From Neisseria lactamica (lineage in GTDB: Bacteria > Pseudomonadota > Gammaproteobacteria > Burkholderiales > Neisseriaceae), in contig NZ_LR590477.1 of NCBI RefSeq assembly GCF_901482445.1, positions 2,046,001-2,110,000 on the forward strand: a stretch of 64,000 bases of DNA, written 5' to 3'. The notes under the pieces were generated by a model. That model was not told the origin of the DNA. It saw nothing but the letters and a program-made list of their open reading frames with translations, and did no database searches. The position numbers and the translations under genes are program-made. Positions 17,637 to 25,346 of this stretch are shown here, in pieces; positions within the stretch are counted from its first letter, which is position 1; each line of letters starts with the position of its first letter.

Positions 17637-18203
17637 GTGGCTAAGAAAATCAGTATTTTGGTGGGCAGCCTGCGCCGTGCTTCTTTTGCGCGCAAAGTAG
17701 CATTGAATGCGACGGAGATGTTCCCCGAAGGCTGGCAGGCGGAAATTGTCGAAATCGGACATCTGCCGCTTTACAATTTCGATTATGACGACCCTGCGGT
17801 GGAAGATGTGCCGCTACCCGAAAGCTACACGGCTTTCCGCGAAACGATTAAGGCTTCGGACGGCATTTTGTTCGTTACGTCCGAAAACAACCGCACCGTT
17901 CCCGCCTGTTTGAAAAATGCGGTGGACATCGGCTCGAAACCGAATGCCGACGTGGCGTGGAAAAACAAACCGGCCGGCATCATCAGCCATTCTGTCGGCA
18001 AGATGGGCGGTTACAGTTCCCAAAAAAACCTGCGCCTTGCGCTGTCTTATTTCGATATGCCCGTAACCGGACAGCCGGAAGTGTTTTTGGGCAATTCGCC
18101 GACGCTGTTTGATGAAAACGGTAAGTTGATTGACTCGGCAAGGGATTTTGTCCAAGGCTATATCGACCAGTTTGCCGCTTTGGTGGAAAAACACGCCAAG
18201 TAG
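17637..18203 (+). CDS. NADPH-dependent FMN reductase family protein
   Basis: Flavodoxin-fold quinone or flavin reductase (ChrR/YieF-like). About 189 residues. The phosphate-binding loop is ILVGSLRRASFARK at the N-terminus. Later motifs are PLYNFDYDDP, FVTSENNRTVPACLKNAVD and the KPAGIISHSVGKMGG substrate loop. The AGGAGGA at 17624-17630 directly touches the ATG at 17631, too close to work. The GTG at 17637 has a 6-base spacer and is the better start (MAKKISILVGS). The upstream Fur-like box suggests iron control. Metal or quinone reduction is family knowledge, not shown here. Confidence 0.85.
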   Translation: MAKKISILVGSLRRASFARKVALNATEMFPEGWQAEIVEIGHLPLYNFDYDDPAVEDVPLPESYTAFRETIKASDGILFVTSENNRTVPACLKNAVDIGSKPNADVAWKNKPAGIISHSVGKMGGYSSQKNLRLALSYFDMPVTGQPEVFLGNSPTLFDENGKLIDSARDFVQGYIDQFAALVEKHAK

Positions 18204-18219
18204 TTTGAACAAGGACAGA

Positions 18220-18249
18220 AACCGCAGAATCTTGGTTCTGCGGTTTTTT
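18220..18249 (+). terminator. Intrinsic terminator after the FMN reductase gene
   Basis: AACCGCAGAA and TTCTGCGGTT pair around a short loop and are followed by six T. This is a non-uptake-sequence hairpin. Confidence 0.85.
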
Positions 18250-18320
18250 GTTGCCGCTAAATTGCAGCTAATGTTCGAGTGTTAGAATAGCCGCGGTTTA
18301 TTTTGAAGGGAAAGTTGATG

Positions 18321-18482
18321 CGTGTATTGTTGGATGCGCGAATGGATGCACCATTTGGGCTTTGATGCGGCGGTGATTGCCGATTAATCAAAAGTTTTCT
18401 GCTTGTTGATAAGCAGGTTTACGGCACGCAACAAACTTGCTGTATTTGCGCGCTTTTTGCTTTTGCAATTAGCCGTTTTTAC
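18321..18482 (+). repeat. Diverged second copy of the 20432-20592 segment
   Basis: About 160 bp matching, with scattered substitutions, the 3' end of the gene at 20078-20497 plus its downstream spacer. The reading frame still encodes MREWMHHLGFDAAVIAD and stop at 18334-18387. It is a leftover from a duplication or recombination event in this segment. Confidence 0.85.
18334..18387 (+). pseudogene. 3' fragment of a second copy of the unknown gene at 20078
   Basis: Seventeen C-terminal codons and a stop, nearly identical to the end of the 20078-20497 gene (MREWMHHLGFEVAAIAD there). Everything upstream is missing. Confidence 0.8.
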
Positions 18483-18590
18483 ATTGTCTTGGCAATAGGC
18501 ATTGTTATTACCATATTGGGTATTACCGAATTCATCGCCAGCCAACAACATAGGTGTGCCATTGGCAAGCAGCAAGCTCATTAGCAAGCA
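18477..18590 (-). pseudogene. Internal remnant of glycogen debranching enzyme GlgX
   Basis: About 37 codons read LMSLLLANGTPMLLAGDEFG followed by NTQYGNNNAYCQDN. This is the conserved C-terminal part of the GlgX/isoamylase catalytic domain (SQGTPMLLAGDEFGRTQ-GNNNAYCQDN in relatives). No other part of glgX is visible. It is fused in frame to the end of the EamA fragment's region. It suggests an ancestor or donor with glycogen metabolism, found in several commensal neisseriae. Confidence 0.8.
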
Positions 18591-18984
18591 TCGCAATTCC
18601 CAAAACACCTGTTGCCGACCAAGCCCAAGCGGCTTTGGGCGGCATGATTTTGTCAATCAGCCAAGTGAACACCAGCACCATCAGCGTCTGCGTGGAACTC
18701 AGCACCGCCGCCAGTCCGCCCGGCAAGCGGTACGCCGCCACAAACAGCATGGCCTGGAAAAAGCCGATGTTCAAAAAACCGAGCAAGACAACGGTCGCCC
18801 ATTCGTCGCGTTTCGGCATCCGCCGCGTCCACGCCAACAGCAAAAGTCCTGCAGGCAAAACACGGATTAAAGCGGCAGTAAACGGCCGGTTTGGCGGCAG
18901 AAATTCGGTGGTAACCAGATAAGTGCTGCCCCAAATCACGGGCGCAAGCGAGGTGGAAAGAAGAATGGCGGCGCGGCTTGTCAT
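18588..18984 (-). pseudogene. Truncated EamA/DMT-family transporter (N-terminal half)
   Basis: Starts MTSRAAILLSTSLAPVIWGSTYL, with the EamA signature PVIWGSTYLVTTEFLPPNRPF and about four membrane helices. Homology stops near residue 132 (ATGVLGIAML), about half of a normal 290-residue exporter. The frame then runs into GlgX-related DNA in another register. It is divergent from the DODA-like gene. Non-functional as it stands. Confidence 0.8.
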
Positions 18985-19171
18985 GGCGTTGTTCCTGAAG
19001 GCTTGGGTTATTTAGCTTGAAATCAAGATAAATAATAAAACATAGCCGTCTGAAATAGTGGGCAGGAATACTGCCTATCTTTATCTTTTACCCGTTTGCC
19101 GATTTGATTATTAACCAATAGTAAACATATCTATTCCAATTTAAGCATTTATTTCCCATTTGAATACAATT

Positions 19172-19177
19172 TATAAT
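19172..19177 (+). promoter_or_regulatory. Likely -10 box for the DODA-like gene cluster
   Basis: A perfect TATAAT sits 32 bp before the ATG at 19210 in an AT-rich 225-bp divergent spacer. No strong -35 is visible. Confidence 0.4.
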
Positions 19178-19209
19178 ACCGACCATCAAAAACCCACAGG
19201 AGAACAATC

Positions 19210-19995
19210 ATGAAAAAAATGCCTGTATTGTTTGTCGGTCATGGCAATCCGATGAATGCGTTGGACAAAAATAGTCCGTTTAACCAAAACTTCCGCCAAA
19301 CGACGCAAACCTTTGAAAAACCCAAAGCCATTTTGATGATTTCGGCACATTGGTACAGCAGCCGTTTGCAGGTTACGTCGGGCGAAAATCCGCCGATGAT
19401 TTACGATTTCCACGGCTTCCCCGAAGAACTCAGCCAAGTGCAATATCCCGCAAAAGGTTCGCCCGAATTGGCGGAAAAAGTGCGGTCATTATTGGCGCCG
19501 GAATCGGTGGAGATGAACCCGACGCGCGGTTTCGACCACGGCGCGTGGACGGAGCTGAAATATCTGTATCCCGATGCCGATGTGCCTGTGGTGCAGCTCA
19601 GCATCAACCGTTTGCAGCCTGCCGAGAGGCATTTTGCGCTGGCGAAAAAACTTGCTCCGCTGCGTGATGAAGGCGTGCTAATTATCGGCAGCGGCAACAT
19701 TGTGCATAATTTGCGCGCGATCAGCTGGGAACACATCAACCAAATCGGGGCGGGCTACGATTGGGCGTTTGCCTTCCGTAATGAAATCAACCAAGCCATT
19801 GACGCGCAAAACGATGATTTGCTGGTGCATTACGGGCAATTGGGCGAAAACGCCGAACTTGCCGTGCCGACACCCGACCATTATCTGCCACTGCTTTATG
19901 TGATGGCATTGCGTGAGCCGAGTGATAAGGTCGCATTTTTCAACGACGAATTGATGGCAGGATCGTTAAGCATGACTTCGGTTTTAATCGGGTAA
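19210..19995 (+). CDS. Class III extradiol ring-cleavage dioxygenase, DODA/YgiD-type
   Basis: 261 residues. Metal-ligand candidates are His11 (FVGHGNPM), His47 (ISAHWYS), His110 (FDHGAW) and His166 (GNIVHNL), with a further His in TPDHYLPLLY. The ATG follows CAGGAGAA. Family members open catechol rings; E. coli YgiD cleaves DOPA. The substrate here is unknown. It heads a same-strand group with an unknown gene, an NTF2-like gene and a broken MoaF-like gene in an accessory segment. Confidence 0.9.
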   Translation: MKKMPVLFVGHGNPMNALDKNSPFNQNFRQTTQTFEKPKAILMISAHWYSSRLQVTSGENPPMIYDFHGFPEELSQVQYPAKGSPELAEKVRSLLAPESVEMNPTRGFDHGAWTELKYLYPDADVPVVQLSINRLQPAERHFALAKKLAPLRDEGVLIIGSGNIVHNLRAISWEHINQIGAGYDWAFAFRNEINQAIDAQNDDLLVHYGQLGENAELAVPTPDHYLPLLYVMALREPSDKVAFFNDELMAGSLSMTSVLIG

Positions 19996-20077
19996 GGTGT
20001 GCCTTTCTGCCCGCCAAAATTTAAGGTCGTCTGAAAACGGTGGGCAAGAATGCCCGCCTACTAAAATAGGAGGCAAA

Positions 20078-20497
20078 ATGAACGCCAAACTTTATTTTGA
20101 ATCGGAAAAATTAGTGCTGCAATTCGGCGGACAAACCATTGACATTCCGCTTTCCATTGCAAAGCTGCAAGCCCGATTCACGCCCTATCCGCCAAGCGAA
20201 ATGGCGTGGGAAGAAGCCATTATGCAAGTGGAAGATTTGATTTCGCCTTACCGCGACGTTTTAAAAGATTATCGTGTGATTGAACTTTATCACGCCGAAC
20301 CGTTGCAAATATTGGCGGATGAAAATCGGCAGATTTCCACCGAGATTTTTGAAACAGCATTCGCTGTATTAGCAGGCTACCGCCCAACCCGCGATTTGCC
20401 AAAACTTGCCCATCATGCGACATCGGCAGCGTTTGTATTGGTGATGCGCGAATGGATGCACCATTTGGGCTTTGAGGTGGCGGCGATTGCCGATTAA
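20078..20497 (+). CDS. Conserved protein of unknown function
   Basis: 139 residues from the ATG at 20078, preceded by AGGAGG. The upstream extension to 19997 crosses uptake-sequence DNA and is rejected. The protein is acidic and soluble, with no signal peptide. Notable blocks are ARFTPYPPSEMAWEEAIMQVEDLI and LPKLAHHATSAAFVLVMREWMHHLGF. I do not recognise a family. Its 3' end is duplicated at 18321-18482, so the gene or its neighbourhood once existed twice. Confidence 0.75.
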   Translation: MNAKLYFESEKLVLQFGGQTIDIPLSIAKLQARFTPYPPSEMAWEEAIMQVEDLISPYRDVLKDYRVIELYHAEPLQILADENRQISTEIFETAFAVLAGYRPTRDLPKLAHHATSAAFVLVMREWMHHLGFEVAAIAD

Positions 20498-20592
20498 TCA
20501 AAAGTTTCCTGCTTGTTTGTCAGCAGGTTTACGGCACGCAACCAACGTGCTATCTTTACACGCTTTTTGCTTCGGCAATTAGCTGTTTTTAC
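20432..20592 (+). repeat. Second copy of the 160-bp duplicated segment
   Basis: Matches 18321-18482 from inside the unknown gene through the spacer to just before the NTF2-like gene's ribosome binding site. The match ends at CTGTTTTTAC/CCGTTTTTAC on both sides. Confidence 0.85.
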
Positions 20593-20614
20593 TATCATTT
20601 TAAGAGGAATTTTT

Positions 20615-20989
20615 ATGTCTAATGCAAAAATCGTGAGCGATTATTTAGATGTTGTTTTCAACCAAAAAGACGTGGCAAAAGCCGAAACCTACTGGGCGGG
20701 CGATATGATCCAACATAACCCAAGTATGCCCAACGGTTTGGACGTATTGCGCGGTTTTATCCAATCGCCGGATGCACAAGCGATGAGCTATGAACAAGGC
20801 ATCATTATGGAAGACGGCGATTATGTGATGGTTCATGGCCGCTACAACAACTGGGGCGGCAAAACCATGCTTGCCGTTGATATTTTCCGCTTGGAAAACG
20901 GCAAAGTGGTGGAACATTGGGACGTGATGCAGGAAGAAGTGCCTGCGGATAAAGCCGTAAACGGCAACGCAATGTTCCCTGTGAAATAA
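20615..20989 (+). CDS. NTF2/SnoaL-like small protein
   Basis: 124 residues from MSNAKIVSDYLDVVF, preceded by AAGAGGAA. The pattern YLDVVFNQKDVAKAETYW, then IQHNPSMPNG, FIQSPDAQ, MVHGRYNN and VVEHWDVMQE is that of SnoaL-like (NTF2-fold) proteins, with the conserved His-Asn and closing EHWDV. Members are often small enzymes or stress-linked proteins. It probably forms a unit with the neighbouring same-strand genes. Function unassigned. Confidence 0.85.
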   Translation: MSNAKIVSDYLDVVFNQKDVAKAETYWAGDMIQHNPSMPNGLDVLRGFIQSPDAQAMSYEQGIIMEDGDYVMVHGRYNNWGGKTMLAVDIFRLENGKVVEHWDVMQEEVPADKAVNGNAMFPVK

Positions 20990-21042
20990 TTGTTTGACAA
21001 CGAATTTTTAACGAAGAAGGAGCCTATCATGGCAAATAAATT

Positions 21043-21755
21043 GGGGCTGTACTAGATTAGCAGATATGTTACCCTCAAAGTATGAAGATAACACACTGCA
21101 AATTAAAGAAAAAAGTACAGAAAGAACTGCTCCGTTTTTTTGTGCTGGAAGTTACCGCCCGTTCTGCCGCCGATATTTTGGGTATCCATCCCAATTCGGC
21201 AGCACTGTTCTACCGTAAAATCCGCACGGTTATCAATTATCATTTGGCCTTGGCTGCCGATGAGGTTTTTGAGGGCCCTGTCGAGCTGGACGAAAGCTAT
21301 TTCGGCGGACGGCGTAAAGGCAGACGTGGTCGCGGTGCGGCAGGAAAAGTGGTTGTCTTCGGCATTCTGAAACGCAACGGACGGGTCTATACCGTTATCG
21401 TAGATAATGCCAAGTCTGAAACGTTACTCCCTGTCATCAAAAAGAAAATCATGCCGGACAGTATTGTTTATACCGATAGTCTGAGCAGCTACGACAAGTT
21501 GGACGTGAGCGGTTTTATCCATTACCGTATCAACCATTCCAAGGAATTTGCAGACCGTCAAAACCACATTAACGGCATTGAGAACTTTTGGAATCAGTCA
21601 AAACGCGTCTTGCGAAAATACAACGGAATCGATCGTAAATCTTTCCCGCTGTTCTTGAAAGAATGCGAATTTCGATTTAACTTCGGCACACCGTCCCGGC
21701 AGCTAAAAATTCTACGGGATTGGTGTGGAATTTAGGGCTAATCTAGTACAGCCCC
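21043..21755 (+). mobile_element. IS1016 (IS1595 family), complete copy
   Basis: 713 bp with perfect 19-bp terminal inverted repeats GGGGCTGTACTAGATTAGC (21043-21061 and the complement at 21737-21755). It is flanked by the direct 8-bp target duplication AATAAATT (21035-21042 and 21756-21763). The transposase frame is open. All parts look intact, so the element may still be mobile. Confidence 0.95.
21082..21735 (+). CDS. IS1016 transposase (ISXO2-like DDE)
   Basis: 217 residues. There is an N-terminal helix-turn-helix-like region (SAADILGIHPNSAALFYRK). The DDE-type core shows ELDESYFGGRRKG, IVYTDSLSSYDKL and HINGIENFWNQSKRVLRKY, the ISXO2/IS1595 pattern. No frameshift or stop. The stop codon lies 20 bp before the right end of the element. 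Confidence 0.93.
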   Translation: MKITHCKLKKKVQKELLRFFVLEVTARSAADILGIHPNSAALFYRKIRTVINYHLALAADEVFEGPVELDESYFGGRRKGRRGRGAAGKVVVFGILKRNGRVYTVIVDNAKSETLLPVIKKKIMPDSIVYTDSLSSYDKLDVSGFIHYRINHSKEFADRQNHINGIENFWNQSKRVLRKYNGIDRKSFPLFLKECEFRFNFGTPSRQLKILRDWCGI

Positions 21756-22080
21756 AATAAATTTCCCCCTGTCGGCAAAATCTACCAAGCAAAATTCGGC
21801 GAACTGGCTTACCACCTGAATTTTGACGCAGACGGCAAAACCATGACCTTTACCAGCATCGGCACGGCAAAACCCGTTGCCGAACCCGAGGTCAAAGTAA
21901 ACTACACCGCAACCGAAGTCGCCGACATGGTGTTTATGGTTACCTGGGCAGAGCCTGATGGCTCGACCGTAACCCACGTCGAAGATTTCAACAACGCCGT
22001 CGTTTACACCAACATCACTTTGCCCGACCATACGTTCCTGAATTACAAAGGCACGTTTACCGAAGTGAAATAATCGATAT

Positions 22081-22113
22081 GCCGTCTGAACGTCTGCTTC
22101 AGACGGTTTTTTA
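22081..22113 (+). terminator. Uptake-sequence hairpin after the MoaF-like gene
   Basis: GCCGTCTGAA and TTCAGACGG(T) pair around CGTCTGC, followed by a run of T. Confidence 0.75.
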
Positions 22114-22118
22114 AAACA

Positions 22119-22496
22119 ATGTGGTTTCTTTTTGCTTTTGTCTTCGCCGTCCTCATCTTCTGTTTTGTCGGCAAACGTCCTGCCCGCCTGCTCAAGCGCG
22201 GTCAATTCGTACGCGCCCAACAAATTGAAGTACAGGGGAAATTATTTTATTTTGAAGAGGTTGCCTTCGACGATTATCATCAGGCATTGCACCACTATTT
22301 CTACCTGATTCCCCAATTTTCCGACCGAAAAGACCTGCTGGAAACCAAATACAGTTATCTGGATTGGACGGATACAACCCTGCGCTTTTCCGATTGCACC
22401 CTGCAACTCGTCCGCCGCGTGGATAAAATCGTGCTGATAAAAAGCCACACGCCCATGAGCATTGCTGAATTTGAGCGACTGACGAAAGGGATTTGA
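22119..22496 (+). CDS. Small membrane-anchored protein of unknown function
   Basis: 125 residues beginning with a hydrophobic helix (WFLFAFVFAVLIFCFVG, 2-18) and basic residues. A soluble part follows with aromatic-rich blocks HHYFYLIPQFSDRKDLLETKYSYLDW and SDCTLQLVRRVDKIVLIK. I do not recognise a family. No clear ribosome binding site precedes the ATG, and a decayed IS lies directly downstream. The frame is long and has protein-like composition, but it may be a remnant. Confidence 0.55.
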   Translation: MWFLFAFVFAVLIFCFVGKRPARLLKRGQFVRAQQIEVQGKLFYFEEVAFDDYHQALHHYFYLIPQFSDRKDLLETKYSYLDWTDTTLRFSDCTLQLVRRVDKIVLIKSHTPMSIAEFERLTKGI

Positions 22497-22544
22497 GCGG
22501 TTTTAAAACGTAGAACGTGCTTCTGTTTTGGCAAAATTTGCAGT

Positions 22545-23220
22545 CCTTCCAGCAAAGGCGACAGGTGGTTGCACTCATGGGTATTGGCGGGGGTAATGTG
22601 CAGTTTCCCGATATAGCCTTCCTCATCGGTACGGGTATGTTGTTTGTAACCGAGTCTGTATAAACCGTTTTTCTTTATCCAAGGGGCATCGCTGTCTTGA
22701 CTCGGTGTGGTTTGGCCGCTGACTTGTCCTTCCCCATCGACTTCTATAGCCTGACGCTGTTTGCTGCCGGCGGTCTGAATAATGGTGGCATCAATGACGA
22801 CGGCGGATGCTTTCTCTACTTTTAGGCCTTTTTCGGTCAATTGTCGATTAATCAGTTCCGGCAATTCGGACAGGGTGTCGTCTTGCGCCGCCGGTTGCGG
22901 TAGCGGCATAAGGTGCTGTAATCGGGGATGCCCAGTTCGTCGAAACGGCAAAACAGGTTGAAGTCGATGCGGGTGATGAGGCTGTGTTCGAGTTCGGGAT
23001 CGGAGAGGCTGTGCCATTGTCCGAGCAGGACGGCTTTGAACATGGATAGCAGTGGATAGGCGGGGAGGCCGCGGTGGTCTCGAAGGTAACGGGTTCTTTG
23101 ACGGTTCAGGTACTGCTTGATCGGTTGCCAATCAATCACCTGATCCAACTTCAATAGTGGGAAGCGGTCAATGTGCTTGGCAATCATGGCTTGTGCGGTT
23201 TGCCGGAAGAAGGTGTTCAT
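22545..23220 (-). pseudogene. IS1106-like transposase, frameshifted and truncated
   Basis: The first part (MNTFFRQTAQAMIAKHIDRF ... PDYSTLCRYRN) is in one frame. A 1-base deletion near 22886-22896, where relatives read RYRNWLAQDD, shifts the rest (DDTLSELPELINRQLTEKGL, VVIDATIIQTAGSKQRQ, YKQHTRTDEEGYIGKLHITP) to another frame. The C-terminus is lost. Inactive. Confidence 0.85.
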
Positions 23221-23282
23221 GGAAAATCCCCTAAATGTCTGGGTGGGAATTTAGGGGATTTTGGGGAATTTTGCAAAGGTCT
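22545..23282 (-). mobile_element. Truncated IS1106-like (IS5 family) element
   Basis: The intact end near 23282 (GAGACCTTTGCAAAATTCCC on the minus strand) resembles IS1106 termini. The transposase begins at 23220. The other end is missing: homology stops after LLEGL at about 22545, where IS1106 would continue for roughly 130 more codons. The remainder down to 22497 is unrelated AT-rich DNA. Confidence 0.8.
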
Positions 23283-23332
23283 CAGGCTGCTGATACGCGC
23301 CTTGTTGGACAAGGAAACCCTGAAATAGACAG

Positions 23333-23363
23333 ATGCCGTCTGAAGGCTTCAGACGGCATTTTT
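23333..23363 (-). terminator. Uptake-sequence hairpin after rng
   Basis: Inverted ATGCCGTCTGAA copies with a 4-base loop, overlapping the rng stop codon. On the minus strand it directly follows the gene. Confidence 0.75.
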
Positions 23364-24855
23364 ACATCAGCACAATATCGTATTGTTCCTGTGTGTAAGC
23401 GGTTTCGACCGCCAGCGAAATCGGTTTGCCGATGAAATCTATCAGCATTGCCAAGGATTGCGATTCTTCGTCCAAAAACAAATCGATAACGTTGGGGGCG
23501 GCGAGGATGCGGAAACTTTCGGCATCGTAACGGCGCGCTTCGCGGACGATTTCGCGCTGGATTTCGTAGCACACGGTTTGCGGCGTTTTCAGACGGCCTC
23601 TGCCTTGGCAGGAAGGGCAGGGTTCGCAGAGGACTTGGTTTAAGTTTTCGCGCGAACGTTTGCGCGTCAGCTCGACCAGCCCCAAATGGGTAAAGCCGTG
23701 CAGGGTGATGCGCGTGCGGTCGAAGGCGAGGGCTTTGGCAAGCTCCTGCAACACGGCTTCGCGGTGGCTTTCCTGCGCCATATCGATGAAGTCGATGATG
23801 ATGATGCCGCCGAGGTTACGCAGCCTCAATTCGCGGGCGATGGTGTGGCAGGCTTCAAGGTTGGTGCGGAAGATGGTTTCATCGAAATTGCGTGCGCCGA
23901 CGAAGCCGCCGGTATTTACATCTATCGTGGTCATCGCTTCGGTGGACTCGATAATCAGGTAGCTGCCGAAGTTGAGGTTGACGCGCGGTTGCAGGGCGCG
24001 GCTGATTTCCTGTTCGACGTTGTGGGTTTCAAACAGCGGGCGTTCGCCCTTGAACAATTCTATCCTGCCCAATGCGCCGTGGACGTATTGTTCGGCAAAA
24101 CGCGTCATCCGTCCGTGGTTTACGGTGGAATCGACGAGGATTTTCTGCGTGTCGCAGCCGACCATATCGCGCAACACGCGCAGGCTTAAAGGCAAATCCT
24201 GATAAAGCAGGGTTTCGGGCGGTTGGATTTTTGCCTGTTCTTGGATGTGTTCCCACACTTTGGTCAGGTAGTCGATGTCGGACTGGAGCTGTTCGTCGGT
24301 GGCGTTTTCGGCGTTGGTGCGGATGATGTAGCCCCGGCAGGCGTTTTCCGGCAGGAGCTTGTTGAGGCGTTCGCGCAGGCTGCTGCGTTCGGCATCGTCC
24401 TCGATGCGCTGGGATACGCCGATGTGGTCTTCCTGCGGAAGGTGGACGAGGAAACGCCCCGCCAGCGAGATTTGGGTGGAAAGCCGCGCGCCTTTGGTGT
24501 TGATGGGGTCTTTGATGACCTGCACCAAAACCGACTGCCCTTCAAACAGCATATGTTCGATGCGCTGGGTTTCTTCGGGGTTACGGCGTTGCTCGAGGAC
24601 ATCGACGATGTGTAAAAACGCCGCGCGTTCCAAACCAATGTCGATGAACGCGCTCTGCATTCCGGGCAATACGCGGCGCACCACGCCCAAATAGATATTG
24701 CCGACCAGGCTGTGCCCGCTGTTGCGCTCGATGTGCAGCTCGCAGATATTGTTTTCCTCCAACACCGCCACACGCGTTTCCTGCGGCGTGATGTTGACCA
24801 ATATCGTTTCGGGCGGGCGCGCGATGTCTTTGGGGATGGGGAGTCCTGACAACAT
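23362..24855 (-). CDS. rng: Ribonuclease G
   Basis: Endoribonuclease of the RNase E/G family that matures 16S rRNA 5' ends and decays mRNAs. The start at 24855 (MLSGLPIPKDIARPPETILV) gives 497 residues; longer frames cross the inverted repeat upstream. There is an S1 domain (VGNIYLGVVRRVLPGMQSAFIDIG), the catalytic block STEAMTTIDVNTGGFVG with its metal-binding Asp, IIIIDFIDM, and the zinc link CEPCPSC. No long C-terminal scaffold is present, which separates it from RNase E. Confidence 0.95.
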   Translation of the reverse strand: MLSGLPIPKDIARPPETILVNITPQETRVAVLEENNICELHIERNSGHSLVGNIYLGVVRRVLPGMQSAFIDIGLERAAFLHIVDVLEQRRNPEETQRIEHMLFEGQSVLVQVIKDPINTKGARLSTQISLAGRFLVHLPQEDHIGVSQRIEDDAERSSLRERLNKLLPENACRGYIIRTNAENATDEQLQSDIDYLTKVWEHIQEQAKIQPPETLLYQDLPLSLRVLRDMVGCDTQKILVDSTVNHGRMTRFAEQYVHGALGRIELFKGERPLFETHNVEQEISRALQPRVNLNFGSYLIIESTEAMTTIDVNTGGFVGARNFDETIFRTNLEACHTIARELRLRNLGGIIIIDFIDMAQESHREAVLQELAKALAFDRTRITLHGFTHLGLVELTRKRSRENLNQVLCEPCPSCQGRGRLKTPQTVCYEIQREIVREARRYDAESFRILAAPNVIDLFLDEESQSLAMLIDFIGKPISLAVETAYTQEQYDIVLM

Positions 24856-24876
24856 GGTTTTTCCTGAAAATGTAAT

Positions 24877-24929
24877 AAAAATATTTTTGCACCCGTTCCG
24901 CCGCGCAGCGCGGGTGCAAAAATATTTTT
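24877..24929. repeat. Perfect 19-bp inverted repeat upstream of rng
   Basis: AAAAATATTTTTGCACCCG (24877-24895) is the exact complement of 24911-24929, with a 15-base GC-rich loop. Each arm also carries the palindrome AAAAATATTTTT. It begins 21 bp upstream of the rng ATG, so in the mRNA it would be a strong 5' hairpin. It is not an uptake sequence, CREE or dRS3. Confidence 0.95.
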
Positions 24930-25068
24930 CACAATGCCTATCATACTTTAAAAAAGAAAGTTTGACACATTCCGCACTTGCCGTCTGAATGTGCATCTGT
25001 TCCGCACTTGCCAAACGGAGCGATTGCCCCTATATTGATTATCATTGCAAAACTTTCGGAAACCCAAT

Positions 25069-25326
25069 ATGCAGACCGTTACCATGTACACAGGTCCGTT
25101 TTGTCCCTACTGCACGATGGCGAAAAGGCTGCTGCACGCGGCAGGTGTCGGACATATCGACGAAATCCGTGTCGATGCAAGCCCCGAAGCCTTTGCCGAA
25201 ATGCAGCAGCTTTCGGGACAGCGCAGCGTGCCGCAGATTTTCATCGGCGAAACGCACGTCGGCGGATTTACCGACCTCTACCGCCTCCAGCAGGAAGGCG
25301 GTTTGGACGGACTGCTGAACCCTTAA
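25069..25326 (+). CDS. Glutaredoxin, Grx3 type
   Basis: 85-residue thiol oxidoreductase. The start MQTVTMYTGPFCPYC is at 25069; the in-frame ATG at 25045 adds eight residues not typical of the family. The active site is CPYC at residues 12-15. The cis-Pro loop is SVPQIFIG and the glutathione-binding motif is HVGGFTDL. It lies 20 bp before secB and may be cotranscribed with it. Confidence 0.93.
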   Translation: MQTVTMYTGPFCPYCTMAKRLLHAAGVGHIDEIRVDASPEAFAEMQQLSGQRSVPQIFIGETHVGGFTDLYRLQQEGGLDGLLNP

Positions 25327-25346
25327 CCCCCAACTAGGAAAACACA

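Larger units (their letters stand above)
21029..22073 (+). pseudogene. MoaF-like small protein gene split by IS1016
   Basis: AAGAAGGAG precedes an ATG at 21029 encoding MANK. IS1016 then interrupts, and the frame resumes at 21764. Removing the IS and one 8-bp duplicate restores an intact 107-codon frame (MANKFPPVGKIYQAKFGELA ... WAEPDGSTVTHVEDFNNAVVY ... YKGTFTEVK). This resembles the MoaF-related calycin-like family. The exact reconstruction shows a recent insertion. Last gene of the accessory group. Confidence 0.88.
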
